34,598 nt of DNA from Nitriliruptoraceae bacterium (GCA_007130695.1 SLRZ01000034.1:1-34598); one strand, 5' to 3'. Positions 7,502 to 17,324 are shown, counted from the stretch's first letter. Made by a program: numbers and translations. The notes: a model not told the origin generated them from the letters alone.

Positions 7502-8743
7502 GTGGCCATCGTGGTCCAGAAGTACGGCGGCACGTCCGTCGGAGACGTCGAGCGCATGAAGCGTGTGGCCGACCGCGTCCAGCGCAGCCACAAGGCGGGC
7601 AACCAGACCGTCGTGGTGGTCTCCGCGATGGGCGGCACCACCGACGACCTCGTCGGAATGGCCTCCGCGATCAGCTCGTCGCCGCCCCAGCGTGAGCTCG
7701 ACATGCTGCTGACCTCCGGCGAGCGCATCTCCATGGCGCTGCTGGCGATGGCGCTGGCCGAGCGCGGCGTGGAGGCGAAGTCCTTCACCGGCTCGCAGGC
7801 CGGCATCATCACCGACGAGGTGCACGGCAAGGCGCGCATCGTCGACATGACGCCGGCCCGCCTCCAGGAATGCCTCGACGAGGGCAACGTCGCCATCGTC
7901 GCCGGCTTCCAGGGTGTGAGCCGGAAGACCAAGGACATCACCACGCTCGGTCGGGGCGGCTCGGACACCACCGCGGTGGCCCTGGCGGCGGCCCTGGGTG
8001 CCGACGTCTGCGAGATCTACACCGACGTGGACGGGGTGTTCACCGCCGATCCGCGCATCGTCGGCGACGCCCGCAAGCTCGACAGCGTCAGCTACGAGGA
8101 GATGCTCGAGCTCTCCGCGCAGGGCGCCGGCGTCCTGCAGGTGCGCTCGGTGGAGTTCGGGCGCAACCACGGCGTGCGCATCCACGTCCGTTCGTCGTTC
8201 AGCTATCGGACCGGCACCTGGGTCGGCCCACAGGAGGACAAGGTGGAGGACGCGATCATCTCCGGTGTCGCCCATGACACCTCGGAGGCCAAGCTCACCG
8301 TCCAGCACGTACCCGACAAGGTCGGCGTGGCCTCGCAGCTGTTCGCCAAGCTCGCCGACGCCAACGTCAACGTCGACATGATCGTGCAGAACGTCTCGCA
8401 GGAGGGTGCGACCGACATCTCCTGCACCGTTCCGCGGGGCGAGGTCGACAAGGCAACCGCGGTCCTCGAGCCGCTGGCGAAGCAGATCGGCGCGGGCGAC
8501 GTCATCGTCGACAGCGACATCGGCAAGGTCGCGCTCGTCGGTGCCGGCATGAAGACCCACCCCGGGGTCGCGGCCAAGATGTTCTCGGCCCTGTCGGACG
8601 CCGGCGTGAACATCCAGATGATCTCGACCTCGACGATCCGCGTCTCGGTGGTCGTCGACGCCGCACAGGTCGAGGACGCCGTCCGGGCCGTGCACGACGC
8701 GTTCGACCTCGGCGAGGAACACGAAGAGCAGGGAGCGGGCTGA
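7502..8743 (+). CDS. lysC: Aspartokinase (aspartate kinase), alpha subunit
   Basis: A 413-residue protein catalysing ATP-dependent phosphorylation of aspartate, the first step toward lysine, threonine, methionine and diaminopimelate. The kinase signature KYGGTSVGD lies at residues 7-15, followed by the [15 protein letters not shown] segment and [20 protein letters not shown]. Two ACT regulatory domains fill the C-terminal part (about 265-413), including [20 protein letters not shown] and [14 protein letters not shown]. The GTG at 7502 has AGGAGG 10 nt upstream and gives the usual N-terminus. The stop codon overlaps the asd start by one base (TGATG), so the two are translationally coupled. Length and architecture match actinobacterial lysine/threonine-sensitive aspartokinases of the alpha2-beta2 type; the feedback residues cannot be judged here. 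Confidence 0.97.
   Translation: MAIVVQKYGGTSVGDVERMKRVADRVQRSHKAGNQTVVVVSAMGGTTDDLVGMASAISSSPPQRELDMLLTSGERISMALLAMALAERGVEAKSFTGSQAGIITDEVHGKARIVDMTPARLQECLDEGNVAIVAGFQGVSRKTKDITTLGRGGSDTTAVALAAALGADVCEIYTDVDGVFTADPRIVGDARKLDSVSYEEMLELSAQGAGVLQVRSVEFGRNHGVRIHVRSSFSYRTGTWVGPQEDKVEDAIISGVAHDTSEAKLTVQHVPDKVGVASQLFAKLADANVNVDMIVQNVSQEGATDISCTVPRGEVDKATAVLEPLAKQIGAGDVIVDSDIGKVALVGAGMKTHPGVAAKMFSALSDAGVNIQMISTSTIRVSVVVDAAQVEDAVRAVHDAFDLGEEHEEQGAG
8243..8743 (+). CDS. lysC: Aspartokinase beta subunit from an in-frame internal start
   Basis: Within lysC, an in-frame GTG at 8243 (codon 248) is preceded by AGGAGG (8232-8237) with 5-nt spacing, a better ribosome site than most in this window. Translation from it gives 166 residues holding just the two ACT regulatory domains, beginning [20 protein letters not shown]. 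This is the place where the beta subunit starts in Corynebacterium glutamicum and Bacillus aspartokinases. The product would pair with the alpha subunit to bind lysine and threonine for feedback control. Its existence is inferred from position and the ribosome site. Confidence 0.65.
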   Translation: MEDAIISGVAHDTSEAKLTVQHVPDKVGVASQLFAKLADANVNVDMIVQNVSQEGATDISCTVPRGEVDKATAVLEPLAKQIGAGDVIVDSDIGKVALVGAGMKTHPGVAAKMFSALSDAGVNIQMISTSTIRVSVVVDAAQVEDAVRAVHDAFDLGEEHEEQGAG

Positions 8744-9804
8744 TGGGACTCCGAGTCGCGATCGTCGGCGCCACCGGTGCGGTGGGCCAGCAGATGCGGG
8801 GCCTGCTCGAGCAGCGGGACTTCCCCATCGAGGGCGACCCGCTCTACCTCGCCTCGCACCGTTCGGCGGGGAAGAAGCTGCCGTGGAAGGACCGTGAGGT
8901 CACGGTGCAGGAGATCAGCGCCGAGGCCTTCGAGGGCGTCGACGTGGCCCTGTTCTCCGCCGGTGGGGGCCGCTCGAAGGAGTGGGCCCCGGTCGCGGCC
9001 GAGCAGGGCGCGGTCGTGATCGACAACTCCTCGGCGTTCCGTATGGACCCCGAGGTCCCGCTGGTCGTCAGCGAGGTCAACCCGGAGGCCATGACCGACC
9101 GGCCCAAGGGCATCGTCGCCAACCCCAACTGCACCACGATGGTGCTGATGGTGGCCACCAAGCCGCTGCACGAGGCCTTCGGGCTGACCGAGATGGTGGC
9201 GATGAGCTACCAGGCCGCCGGCGGTGCGGGCCAGGGGGGCATCGACGAGTTGCTCGCACAGGCGCGGGCGCTGCTCGAGCTGGACCCCGAGCGGCTGATC
9301 TCCGACGGTGCCGCGGCCGAGGCCGGCGTGGAGGCCGACAACTTCAGCAAGGCCATCGCGTTCAACGTGCTGGCCCACTGCGGCAACTTCACCGAGGACC
9401 GGCACACCGACGAGGAATGGAAGCTCGTCAACGAGTCGCGCAAGATCCTCGGGATCGAGCAGCTCAAGGTCTCCCCGACCTGTGTGCGGGTGCCGGTGGT
9501 CGTCGGCCACGGGATCTCGGCGCGGCTGACGTTCGGTCAGTCGGTCGACCGCGACGCGGCGGTCAAGGTGCTGGACGGGGCCCCCGGCCTCGAGATCGTC
9601 GACGGCGTGGACGCTGACGGCGAGGAACTGGCCTACCCGACCCCGCTGGCGTCCGCCGGCAGGGACGAGGTCATGGTCGGCCGCATCCGCTCGGACCTCG
9701 CCGACCCCAACAGCCTCGGGCTGTGGGTCGTGGGCGACAACCTGCTCAAGGGTGCCGCGCTGAACGCCGTGCAGTTGGCGGAGCTGGTCGCCGAGGGTCG
9801 CTGA
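8743..9804 (+). CDS. asd: Aspartate-semialdehyde dehydrogenase
   Basis: A 353-residue enzyme that reduces aspartyl phosphate to aspartate semialdehyde with NADPH, directly after aspartokinase. The nucleotide-binding loop GATGAVG is at 9-15, the FSAGGGRSKEWAP phosphate-binding region near 71-83, and the catalytic Cys130 in NPNCTT. The active-site Gln/Gly segment YQAAGGAGQGG is near 150-160. Length is normal for the actinobacterial type. The ATG shares one base with the lysC stop, so translation is coupled and flux from aspartate to the branch point is set by one transcript. The product feeds lysine/diaminopimelate (cell wall) and threonine/methionine synthesis. A stem-loop follows immediately after the stop codon. 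Confidence 0.98.
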   Translation: MGLRVAIVGATGAVGQQMRGLLEQRDFPIEGDPLYLASHRSAGKKLPWKDREVTVQEISAEAFEGVDVALFSAGGGRSKEWAPVAAEQGAVVIDNSSAFRMDPEVPLVVSEVNPEAMTDRPKGIVANPNCTTMVLMVATKPLHEAFGLTEMVAMSYQAAGGAGQGGIDELLAQARALLELDPERLISDGAAAEAGVEADNFSKAIAFNVLAHCGNFTEDRHTDEEWKLVNESRKILGIEQLKVSPTCVRVPVVVGHGISARLTFGQSVDRDAAVKVLDGAPGLEIVDGVDADGEELAYPTPLASAGRDEVMVGRIRSDLADPNSLGLWVVGDNLLKGAALNAVQLAELVAEGR

Positions 9805-9805
9805 C

Positions 9806-9840
9806 CCGACCGGGGCCGGCGGCCGGTACCCCGCGGTCGG
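9806..9840 (+). terminator. Stem-loop after asd
   Basis: CCGACC (9806-9811) pairs with GGTCGG (9835-9840), with an inner GGG/CCC contribution around a GC-rich loop, starting 2 nt after the asd stop. There is no T-run, as is common for terminators in high-GC actinobacteria. Confidence 0.5.
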
Positions 9841-9955
9841 CGCTTCCGCGCGTCCCCCGGCGATCCGGCGGTGCCGGCCGATCGTCCTGCCGCGTGCGGT
9901 GGGTGCTCCCGAGATGCGCTACGGAGGGTCCGGAGCAACGGTCAACCGAGGACCC

Positions 9956-9961
9956 TAGGCT
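9956..9961 (+). promoter_or_regulatory. Candidate -10 for the BCCT transporter gene
   Basis: TAGGCT in the 294-bp gap after asd matches the recurrent TAnnnT hexamer of this window. It would leave a leader of about 130 nt before the GTG at 10099, long enough for post-transcriptional control; nothing specific is recognised in it. Confidence 0.35.
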
Positions 9962-10098
9962 CTGTGCCCGAGCGATTCCCGCGGCGATGGACCGGCGTCC
10001 AGCACCGCCAGCGCAGGTGATCTCCAAGGACGACGTCGGATCTGCACGTGCCGTGCGCCAGAAACGGGGCAGGTCAGTCGAGCCGAAGGAGACCAGTG

Positions 10099-11863
<1,765 letters not shown>

Positions 11864-11865
<2 letters not shown>

Positions 11866-11877
11866 CGCCGAGGCGTC
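11864..11877. terminator. Small hairpin after the BCCT gene
   Basis: GACGC (11864-11868) and GCGTC (11873-11877) form a 5-bp stem with a CGAG loop overlapping the transporter stop codon. It lies in the 75-bp gap between convergent genes. It is short and only suggestive. Confidence 0.3.
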
Positions 11878-11940
11878 GACGCGAGGGTGAGGGCCGTGGT
11901 CCGGGACGCGCCGGACGGCGGCCCCACCGTTCGCGCCGGT

Positions 11941-12219
11941 TCAGCAGGTGCAGGGCACCCCGGCGCACTTCGGGCAGCCCGCCGCGTAGCGTTGCGCGGC
12001 CTCGGCGAGGTCGACGTCGGTGAGGTCGGCGAGGGTGACCAGCCAGGCCAACACGTCGGAGAACTCGGCCATCCGCTCCTCGTGGCCCTGGCGGTGGATG
12101 GCCCGTGACAGTTCCCCGACCTCCTCGACGAACCAGGCGAAGCTGCCCTCGACCCCGCGGTCGCGGTCACGGGCGCCGTAGGTCGCACGGATGGTCCGCT
12201 GCAGGTCGGCGATCTCCAC
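11941..12219 (-). CDS. Small MazG-like nucleotide pyrophosphohydrolase with C-terminal Cys cluster
   Basis: A 92-residue protein with the MazG core: Glu32, Glu33 and Glu36 in VEEVGEL and Glu52/Asp55 in AEFSDVLAW, the usual Mg2+-binding acidic residues of all-alpha NTP pyrophosphatases. It probably hydrolyses a (d)NTP to the monophosphate for pool cleaning; the substrate is not known. The C-terminus ends in Cys82-x2-Cys85 and Cys90-x-Cys92, a putative metal-binding knuckle found in a subset of short archaeal and actinobacterial MazG proteins. The GTG at 12219 has AGGAGG 6 nt upstream; starts further upstream would run into the terminator hairpin of the tRNA gene. It lies just downstream of tRNA-Pro on the same strand but beyond that terminator, so it probably has its own promoter or depends on read-through. 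Confidence 0.85.
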   Translation of the reverse strand: MEIADLQRTIRATYGARDRDRGVEGSFAWFVEEVGELSRAIHRQGHEERMAEFSDVLAWLVTLADLTDVDLAEAAQRYAAGCPKCAGVPCTC

Positions 12220-12256
12220 GTGGAGCCTCCTCACGCGCGGCGCGTGGGCCGGTGAA

Positions 12257-12296
12257 CCGGAAGAAGGCGCGGCCCGAGGACCGCGCCTTCTTCCGG
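12257..12296 (-). terminator. Strong intrinsic terminator downstream of tRNA-Pro
   Basis: A perfect 16-bp stem (CCGGAAGAAGGCGCGG pairing with its complement) encloses an 8-nt loop, 13 nt past the tRNA 3' end. The descending arm includes CTTCTTCC in the direction of tRNA transcription. It separates tRNA-Pro from the MazG-like gene and is the clearest hairpin in the window. Confidence 0.85.
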
Positions 12297-12309
12297 TGTG
12301 CACACGATG

Positions 12310-12387
12310 TGGTCGGGATGGGCGGATTCGAACCGCCGACCTCCTCGTCCCGAACGAGGCGCGCTAACCAAGCTGCGCTACATCCCG
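12310..12387 (-). tRNA. tRNA-Pro (anticodon CGG)
   Basis: Read on the minus strand, a full cloverleaf is visible. The 7-bp acceptor stem CGGGATG/CATCCCG begins with the C1-G72 pair characteristic of bacterial tRNA-Pro. The D-arm includes GCGCAGCTTGGTTAGCGC, and the anticodon stem CCTCG/CGAGG encloses the loop TTCGGGA, giving anticodon CGG (codon CCG). The T-arm is GGCGG-TTCGAAT-CCGCC, followed by discriminator A and an encoded CCA. CCG is a heavily used proline codon in a genome of this GC content. A strong terminator follows. Confidence 0.97.
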
Positions 12388-12422
12388 GTGCCGTGTGTGG
12401 CCCCCGAACGGGAGCGAGGGGG

Positions 12423-12428
12423 AGCGTA
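12423..12428 (-). promoter_or_regulatory. Candidate -10 for tRNA-Pro
   Basis: On the minus strand TACGCT lies 35 nt upstream of the tRNA 5' end and matches the TAnnnT form. No recognisable -35 accompanies it. Confidence 0.35.
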
Positions 12429-12523
12429 CACGCGCCCCGACGGGCGGGCGAACCACCGCCGGCCCCGATGCCTCGGCGCACCCGTCTCGGGCGCCGGAAC
12501 CGTCCGCGACGTCGGCGAGCGCC

Positions 12524-12529
12524 TATCGT
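12524..12529 (+). promoter_or_regulatory. Candidate -10 for the DUF480-SnoaL gene
   Basis: TATCGT, TAnnnT-like, would start a transcript about 20 nt before the GTG at 12556, leaving room for the AGGAGG ribosome site at 12544-12549. Confidence 0.35.
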
Positions 12530-12555
12530 GCGGCCCCGAAGGCAGGAGGTGGATC

Positions 12556-13455
12556 GTGCAATTGTCACCGCAGGCGCAGCGGGTACTGGGGTGCCTGGTC
12601 GAGAAGGCGCTGACGACCCCGGAGCAGTACCCGTTGTCGCCCAACGCGCTACGGACCGCGTGCAACCAGTCGACCGGTCGGGACCCGGTCGTCGACTACG
12701 ACGACGAGGACGTCACCGCCGGAGTCGAGGAGCTGCGGACCCACCGGCTGGTGCGCACCGAGCACACCCGCGGGTCGCGCGTGCTGAAGGAGGCCCACCG
12801 CCTGGCCGACCAGCTCGAGCTCGACGAGGCGGAACAGGCCGTGCTCGCCCTGCTGCTCCTGCGCGGCCCCCAGACCGTCGGTGAGCTGCGGGCACGGTCG
12901 GGACGGATGCACGCCTTCGACAGCACCGACGAGGTCGAGGAGGTGCTGGGCCGGCTCGCCGGACGCCGCCAACCGCTGGTGGAGCAGCGCGCCCGTGAGC
13001 CCGGTCGACGCGAGGCGCGGTGGGGTCACCTGCTCGGGGACGGCGCGGAACGACCGCAGCCCGGGCCGGGGGCCTCGAGCGACCGTCACCGGGTCTTCCA
13101 CGACGCCGTGCTCGCGGGCGACTTCGACACGGCCGTCGCGCAGCTCGCCGACGACGTCGTGTTCCGCTCTCCCGCCGTGCACCGTCCCTATGAGGGCCGG
13201 GAGATGACCGGGATGATCCTGCGCGCCGTGGGGCAGGTGTTCGAGGACTTCCGCTACACCGACGTGCTCGACGGGGGGGACCGGGTCGGGCTCGTCTTCG
13301 CCGCGCGCGTGGGCGACCGGGAACTCGAGGGCTGGGACTACCTCCGGTTCGACGATCACAACCGCATCGTCGAGTTCACCGTGATGGTGCGGCCGCTGTC
13401 CGGCCTGCAGGCGCTGGTCGCGGCGATGGGCGCCAAGCTCGAGGAGGCCTCCTGA
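12556..13455 (+). CDS. DUF480 (YceH-like) protein fused to a SnoaL/NTF2-like domain
   Basis: A 299-residue protein. Residues 1 to about 165 are DUF480/YceH: CLVEKALTTPEQYPLSPNAL, TACNQ near the start, then LLLRGPQTVGELRARSGRMH, and the closing REPGRREARWGHLL. This corresponds to the whole E. coli YceH protein, a tandem winged-helix fold of unknown function. After a short Pro/Gly linker, residues about 180-299 form a SnoaL-like (NTF2-fold) domain: FHDAVLAGDFDTAVAQLADD, VVFRSPAVH, then GWDYLRFDDHNRIVEF and VRPLSGLQAL. NTF2-fold domains often bind small hydrophobic ligands or act as enzymes. The GTG at 12556 has AGGAGG 6 nt upstream. I do not recall this fusion as standard; one plausible reading is a DNA-binding module with a ligand-sensing domain. 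There are no frameshift signs at the junction. Confidence 0.85.
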   Translation: MQLSPQAQRVLGCLVEKALTTPEQYPLSPNALRTACNQSTGRDPVVDYDDEDVTAGVEELRTHRLVRTEHTRGSRVLKEAHRLADQLELDEAEQAVLALLLLRGPQTVGELRARSGRMHAFDSTDEVEEVLGRLAGRRQPLVEQRAREPGRREARWGHLLGDGAERPQPGPGASSDRHRVFHDAVLAGDFDTAVAQLADDVVFRSPAVHRPYEGREMTGMILRAVGQVFEDFRYTDVLDGGDRVGLVFAARVGDRELEGWDYLRFDDHNRIVEFTVMVRPLSGLQALVAAMGAKLEEAS

Positions 13456-13468
13456 CCGTCGGCCTCCC

Positions 13469-13485
13469 GGCCGGCCGCGCCGGCC
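13469..13485. terminator. Bidirectional GC-rich hairpin between convergent genes
   Basis: GGCCGGC and GCCGGCC form a perfect 7-bp stem with a 3-nt CGC loop in the 42-bp gap between the DUF480-SnoaL gene and the convergent metallophosphoesterase gene. Its position suits a shared stop signal. Confidence 0.5.
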
Positions 13486-13497
13486 CGCCCGTCGCGC

Positions 13498-14385
13498 TCA
13501 GGGCGTGAGTTCGAGGAGGGTCGCCTCGGGACGGCAGGCGAACCGGATCGGTGCGTAACGGCTGTGGCCGAGCCCCGGGGAGACGTGCAGCCACCCGTCG
13601 CGGTACCGCGACAGGCCGCGGACCTGCCCGAGCGGCAGGTCACAGTTGCCCACCAGGGCGCCGACGCCCGGTAGGCGGACCTGCCCGCCGTGGGTGTGGC
13701 CGGACAGCAGCAGGTCGTAGCCGGCCTCCACGAGCCGGTCGAGCGCGGCGACGTAGGGCGCGTGGACCAGCCCGATCCGCGCGACGAACCCGTCGCCGGC
13801 TGCCCGGAGCGTCTCGGCGGGCGGGATCGCGTCGAGGTCCAGGTGCGGGTCGTTCATCCCGCCGACCGCGACCGGTCCGGCGGGGGTCGACAGGACCGTC
13901 GACCCGGCCAGTAGCGTCCGGTAGCCGACCCCCGCGAGCCCGTGGACCAGCCGTCGCGTGTCCAACACGGCGCCGTGGACCCGGCGTTCGGGATGGGTGA
14001 AGTAGGCCGTGGGCGACTTCGGTACCGGACCGAAATAGTCGTTGGAGCCGAGCACGACCACCCCCGGGCGGTCGCCGGTGGTCAGGGGCGCCAGCGCCCG
14101 CACGGTCGCGTCCTCGGCGTCCTCGGCGCCCAGCAGGTCCCCGGTGGCGATCACCAGATCGTGGTCGAGTCCGGCCAGCGAGGCCAGGAACCGCACCCGG
14201 TGGTCCTGTCCCGGCACCAGGTGCACGTCGCTGACGTGCAGGAGGCGCAGGGTGGGTGTCCCGGGCGCGAGCACGCCCGGCACCGTGACCCGGCGTAGGC
14301 GGTACCAGCGTCGCTCGATCAGGCCCGCGTAGGCGAGTGTGCCCACGCCGAGGACGGCCGTGGCCAGGGCGGCACGGAGCAGCAC
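13498..14385 (-). CDS. Membrane-anchored metallophosphoesterase (YkuE-like)
   Basis: A 295-residue calcineurin-like phosphoesterase with an N-terminal hydrophobic anchor (about 3-22). The metal-binding motifs appear in order: Asp53-x-His55 (SDVHL), Gly82-Asp83 (TGDLLG), Gly113-Ser-Asn-Asp116 (GSNDYF, in place of GNHD/E, a common actinobacterial variant), His208 (LVHAPY) and GHTHGG at 229-234. The family hydrolyses phosphomonoesters, phosphodiesters or lipid-linked phosphates; the substrate here is unknown, but the anchor places the active site at or outside the membrane. The GTG at 14385 follows GGGAGG at 5 nt. It lies 62 bp downstream of the PonA2-like gene on the same strand, matching the Rv3682-Rv3683 pairing as I recall it. 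That suggests a shared role in envelope maintenance. Confidence 0.9.
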   Translation of the reverse strand: MLLRAALATAVLGVGTLAYAGLIERRWYRLRRVTVPGVLAPGTPTLRLLHVSDVHLVPGQDHRVRFLASLAGLDHDLVIATGDLLGAEDAEDATVRALAPLTTGDRPGVVVLGSNDYFGPVPKSPTAYFTHPERRVHGAVLDTRRLVHGLAGVGYRTLLAGSTVLSTPAGPVAVGGMNDPHLDLDAIPPAETLRAAGDGFVARIGLVHAPYVAALDRLVEAGYDLLLSGHTHGGQVRLPGVGALVGNCDLPLGQVRGLSRYRDGWLHVSPGLGHSRYAPIRFACRPEATLLELTP

Positions 14386-14447
14386 GGGCACCTCCCGGGG
14401 TGGAGCGTCTCCTCGCCCGTCGGTGGGCGACGCGTCGACGCTCCGCG

Positions 14448-17159
14448 TCAGTCGTCGTTCCGGCCGGGCGGACCGCTGCCCTCGGGCCCGCGGCCGTTGT
14501 CCTCGTCGTCGCCCGACTCGCCGTCGTCCTCGTCGTCGTCCTCGTCGTCCGGCTCCGGCTCCGGCTCGGGCTCCGGCTCGGGTGGGGCGGGGACCCCGAC
14601 CTCGAGCACGACCTCGGCGGAGCCGCCGGGCGGGAGCCGGGACCCGCCGCCCGGGGACTGGGACACGACCCGGTCGACGTCGCCCTCGTCGTCCACCTCG
14701 CGGTCGCGGACCCGGACGCGGTAGCCGGCGTCCTCGAGGATGCCGACGGCGTCGTCCAGCGTCCGACCCACCACGTCGGGCACGGTGGGCGGCGTGCCCT
14801 CGCCGTTGGAGACCTCCAGGGTCAGACGGCTGCCCAGCGGGGCCTCCACGCCGGCCGACGGCGACTGCCCGACGAACGTCCCCGACGCTCGCCAGTGGTC
14901 CACGGTCCTGGTCCGCAGTCTGAACCCCGCCCGCTCCGCGAGGTCCTCGGCGGCGCTGACCGACGTCGCCGACAGCAGGTCGGGGACCTGCCCCGTCGGC
15001 AGTGGCGGCGGGTCGGGGAAGGCCTGCGGGCTGAAGCCCTGGACCGCGGCGGTCATGTAGGTCGCCCACATCGGTGCGGGGATGGTCCCGCCGAAGATCC
15101 TCGCGTAGTGCTGGCCGGCGACGGTGACGTTCTCGAGGTTGCGGCTCTCCTCGCAGGCGGGTTCCTCCAGCGAGGGCTGCGAACATGCCGCCCGCGCCTG
15201 CTCCAGCGACGCGAACCGTGTGGTGCCCCCGGGATACCCGATCCAGGCCGCCGTCGACAGTTGCCGCACGTACCCGACGAACCAGGCGTCGGTGAAGTTG
15301 TTGGTGGTCCCGGTCTTGCCGCGGGTCGGCCAGCGCCCGAGGTTGGCGATGGGCGCGGTCCCGCTGCTGCCCACCGGGCCCTGGAGGATGTCGGTCACCC
15401 GGTCGGCGATCTCGTGGTCGATCGCCTGGGAGCAGTCGTCCTGATGCTCCCAGATGGTCTCGCCCTGGGCGTTCTCGATGCGGGTGATCGCGTAGGGGGC
15501 GCAGTAGACCCCGCTGTTGGCCAACGTGGCGTAGGCGCTGGCCATCTCCAACGGGGTGACCGCCCCGGCCCCCAGCGCCAGGGAGCAGTCCTCGCCCAGC
15601 GTCGAGTCCGTGACCCCCAACCGCTGGGCCATGCGCACCAGCTTGTCCGGCCCGAGGTCCGCGATGAGCCGTGCGTGGTAGACGTTGCTGGAGGCCTCGA
15701 CGGCCTCGTACATGTCCAGCACGCCGTCCCCGCCGGTGTTGCGCACCTCCCACTCGTCGCCGCCGTCGGTGCAGCCGTCGATGGTCTGCGGGCCGGTGGC
15801 GTCCATCTCGAGGGTCGGGGGAACGCCGTCCTCGAGGGCGGCGGCGATCAGGAACGGTTTGAACGAGGAGCCCGGCTGGCGACGGGCCATCGGCGAGTCC
15901 TCGACCGGCACCACCGGGTTGAGCTTGGTGCGATCGCACAACAGGCGCCCCTCGCTGTCCTCACCGACCCAGCTGTCGTCCTCGCTGCAGGAGCCGTACT
16001 CCTGCGGCCCGATCGCCATCGTGCGGATGCCGCCCGTCTCGGGGTCGACGCTGACCAGCGCCCCCATGGGTTCGCGGGCCAGCTCCTCGGGGGACTCGCC
16101 CTCGTAGCTCAGGTGCTGTTTCAGCGACGACTCGGCGTGGTCCTGCATCTCGGGGTCGAGGGTGGTGTGGATCCGCAGCCCCGACTGGAAGACCGTCCGG
16201 CGCCGTTCCTCGAACGTCGAGCCCATGGCGTCCAGCGCACCGGTCTGTGAGCCGAGCCCGTCCGCGACCCGGTCGACGGTCAGCAGCCGGGAGACCCATT
16301 CCACCCAGAACGGGTTCGTCGGCGGGGTGGGCTCCGAGATCTCGAGTTCGAGCTCCTCCTCGGCGGCGACCTGCGCCTGGGCGTCGGTGATGGCGCCGTG
16401 GAAGGCCATCTGGCGCAGCACGACGTTGCGCCGCTGGCGTGCGTTGTCGGGGCTGTTGATGGGGTTGTTGCGCTCCGGCGCGCGCACCAGGCCAGCGAGG
16501 GTGGCGGCCTCGCCCAGGGTCAGGTCACCGACGTCCTTGGAGAAGTAGCGCTCGGCGGCGGTGCCGATGCCGTACACGCCCTGGCCGAGGTACACGCGGT
16601 TGAGGTAGCGCTCCAGGATCTCGGGCTTGGTCAGCCGCTCCTCGAGCTCGATCGCGTAGACCGCCTCCTGGAGCTTTCGCTGATAGGTCTGGGCGTCGTC
16701 GAGGAAGGCGTTCTTGACGTACTGCTGCGTGATCGTCGAACCGCCCTGCTGGATCCCGCCATCGCGCAGGTTGGTCATGAACGCCCGCAGGATCGCCCCG
16801 TGGTCGACCCCGCCGTGCTCGAAGAAGTCGGCGTCCTCCGTGGCCAGCACGGCGTCGATGGCGACCTGGGGGACCTCGTCGAGGGTGACCGGGACCCGGT
16901 TCTCCTCGAAGGTCAGCTCGGCGAGTTCGGTGCCGTCCGAGGCGTAGACGTAGGAGTTCTGCGGCGGGGTGTCCGCGTCGCCCAACGGGGGCATGTCCAA
17001 CACGTCCCGCTCGACCGCGTCCAGGACGTCCGCGGCCGCGAGCGCCCCGGGCAGGGCCAGTGCGCCCAGCAGCAGCGCCGAGGCACAGGTCACCGCGACC
17101 AGCAGGGTCAGCCGGGTCGCCAGGGGGCCGAGTTGGCCCGAGGGGTTGGCGGGTTGCAC
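14448..17159 (-). CDS. ponA2: Bifunctional class A penicillin-binding protein with two PASTA domains (PonA2-like)
   Basis: A 903-residue membrane-anchored peptidoglycan synthase. A hydrophobic anchor spans about 17-43. The GT51 glycosyltransferase follows, with catalytic Glu108 in ATEDADFFEH and QGGSTITQQYVKNAF (138-152). The transpeptidase has nucleophile Ser431 in PGSSFKPF (SxxK, Lys434), SSN at 490-492 and KTGTT at 615-619. Two PASTA domains occupy about 724-786 and 791-856, binding muropeptide or beta-lactam-like ligands in related proteins. The tail is a Glu-Pro repeat followed by a very acidic Asp/Glu run. The GTG at 17159 has GGAGG 5 nt upstream. The neighbours, a metallophosphoesterase downstream and a divergent whiB upstream, reproduce the PonA2 context of mycobacteria, where PonA2 supports survival under stress. 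The symbol rests on synteny and architecture. Confidence 0.95.
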   Translation of the reverse strand: MQPANPSGQLGPLATRLTLLVAVTCASALLLGALALPGALAAADVLDAVERDVLDMPPLGDADTPPQNSYVYASDGTELAELTFEENRVPVTLDEVPQVAIDAVLATEDADFFEHGGVDHGAILRAFMTNLRDGGIQQGGSTITQQYVKNAFLDDAQTYQRKLQEAVYAIELEERLTKPEILERYLNRVYLGQGVYGIGTAAERYFSKDVGDLTLGEAATLAGLVRAPERNNPINSPDNARQRRNVVLRQMAFHGAITDAQAQVAAEEELELEISEPTPPTNPFWVEWVSRLLTVDRVADGLGSQTGALDAMGSTFEERRRTVFQSGLRIHTTLDPEMQDHAESSLKQHLSYEGESPEELAREPMGALVSVDPETGGIRTMAIGPQEYGSCSEDDSWVGEDSEGRLLCDRTKLNPVVPVEDSPMARRQPGSSFKPFLIAAALEDGVPPTLEMDATGPQTIDGCTDGGDEWEVRNTGGDGVLDMYEAVEASSNVYHARLIADLGPDKLVRMAQRLGVTDSTLGEDCSLALGAGAVTPLEMASAYATLANSGVYCAPYAITRIENAQGETIWEHQDDCSQAIDHEIADRVTDILQGPVGSSGTAPIANLGRWPTRGKTGTTNNFTDAWFVGYVRQLSTAAWIGYPGGTTRFASLEQARAACSQPSLEEPACEESRNLENVTVAGQHYARIFGGTIPAPMWATYMTAAVQGFSPQAFPDPPPLPTGQVPDLLSATSVSAAEDLAERAGFRLRTRTVDHWRASGTFVGQSPSAGVEAPLGSRLTLEVSNGEGTPPTVPDVVGRTLDDAVGILEDAGYRVRVRDREVDDEGDVDRVVSQSPGGGSRLPPGGSAEVVLEVGVPAPPEPEPEPEPEPDDEDDDEDDGESGDDEDNGRGPEGSGPPGRNDD

Positions 17160-17212
17160 GCGAGCCTCCGGGGGAGGGCGGGCCGCTCACCGATGGTCGG
17201 CGCGCCCACGGG

Positions 17213-17238
17213 AGAGTACCGCCACCCCGTCCGGACGG
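17213..17238 (-). promoter_or_regulatory. Candidate -10 and palindrome upstream of the PBP gene
   Basis: On the minus strand TACTCT (17213-17218) is a TAnnnT-type hexamer about 50 nt before the PBP start. Just upstream of it lies a perfect 12-bp palindrome, CCGTCCGGACGG (17227-17238), well placed for a regulator. No good -35 is seen. Confidence 0.35.
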
Positions 17239-17324
17239 ACACGGCTCGCGGTGACCGACAGGGCGCGGCATGAGGCATGGCCGGGCTAGTCACTGGGCGC
17301 GCGAACAACCACCCGTCCGGGCCA

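Noticed and set aside
7427-8722. Long minus-strand frame continuing from the secreted esterase across lysC
   Set aside because: It is antisense to a certain aspartokinase gene, and the esterase has its own GTG with AAGGAG at 7105 opening a signal peptide. The rest is a GC-driven open frame.
14497-14600. Simple-sequence repeat in the PBP 3' end (GAC/GAG-like and Glu-Pro codons)
   Set aside because: It encodes the acidic and Glu-Pro tail common in PASTA-type PBPs. It is low-complexity protein sequence rather than a CRISPR or VNTR array.
13498-15939. 813-codon minus-strand frame joining the metallophosphoesterase to sequence antisense-shifted within the PBP gene
   Set aside because: The upstream part is Arg/Gly-rich and out of frame with the clear PBP gene. 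The phosphoesterase has a good GTG and ribosome site at 14385.
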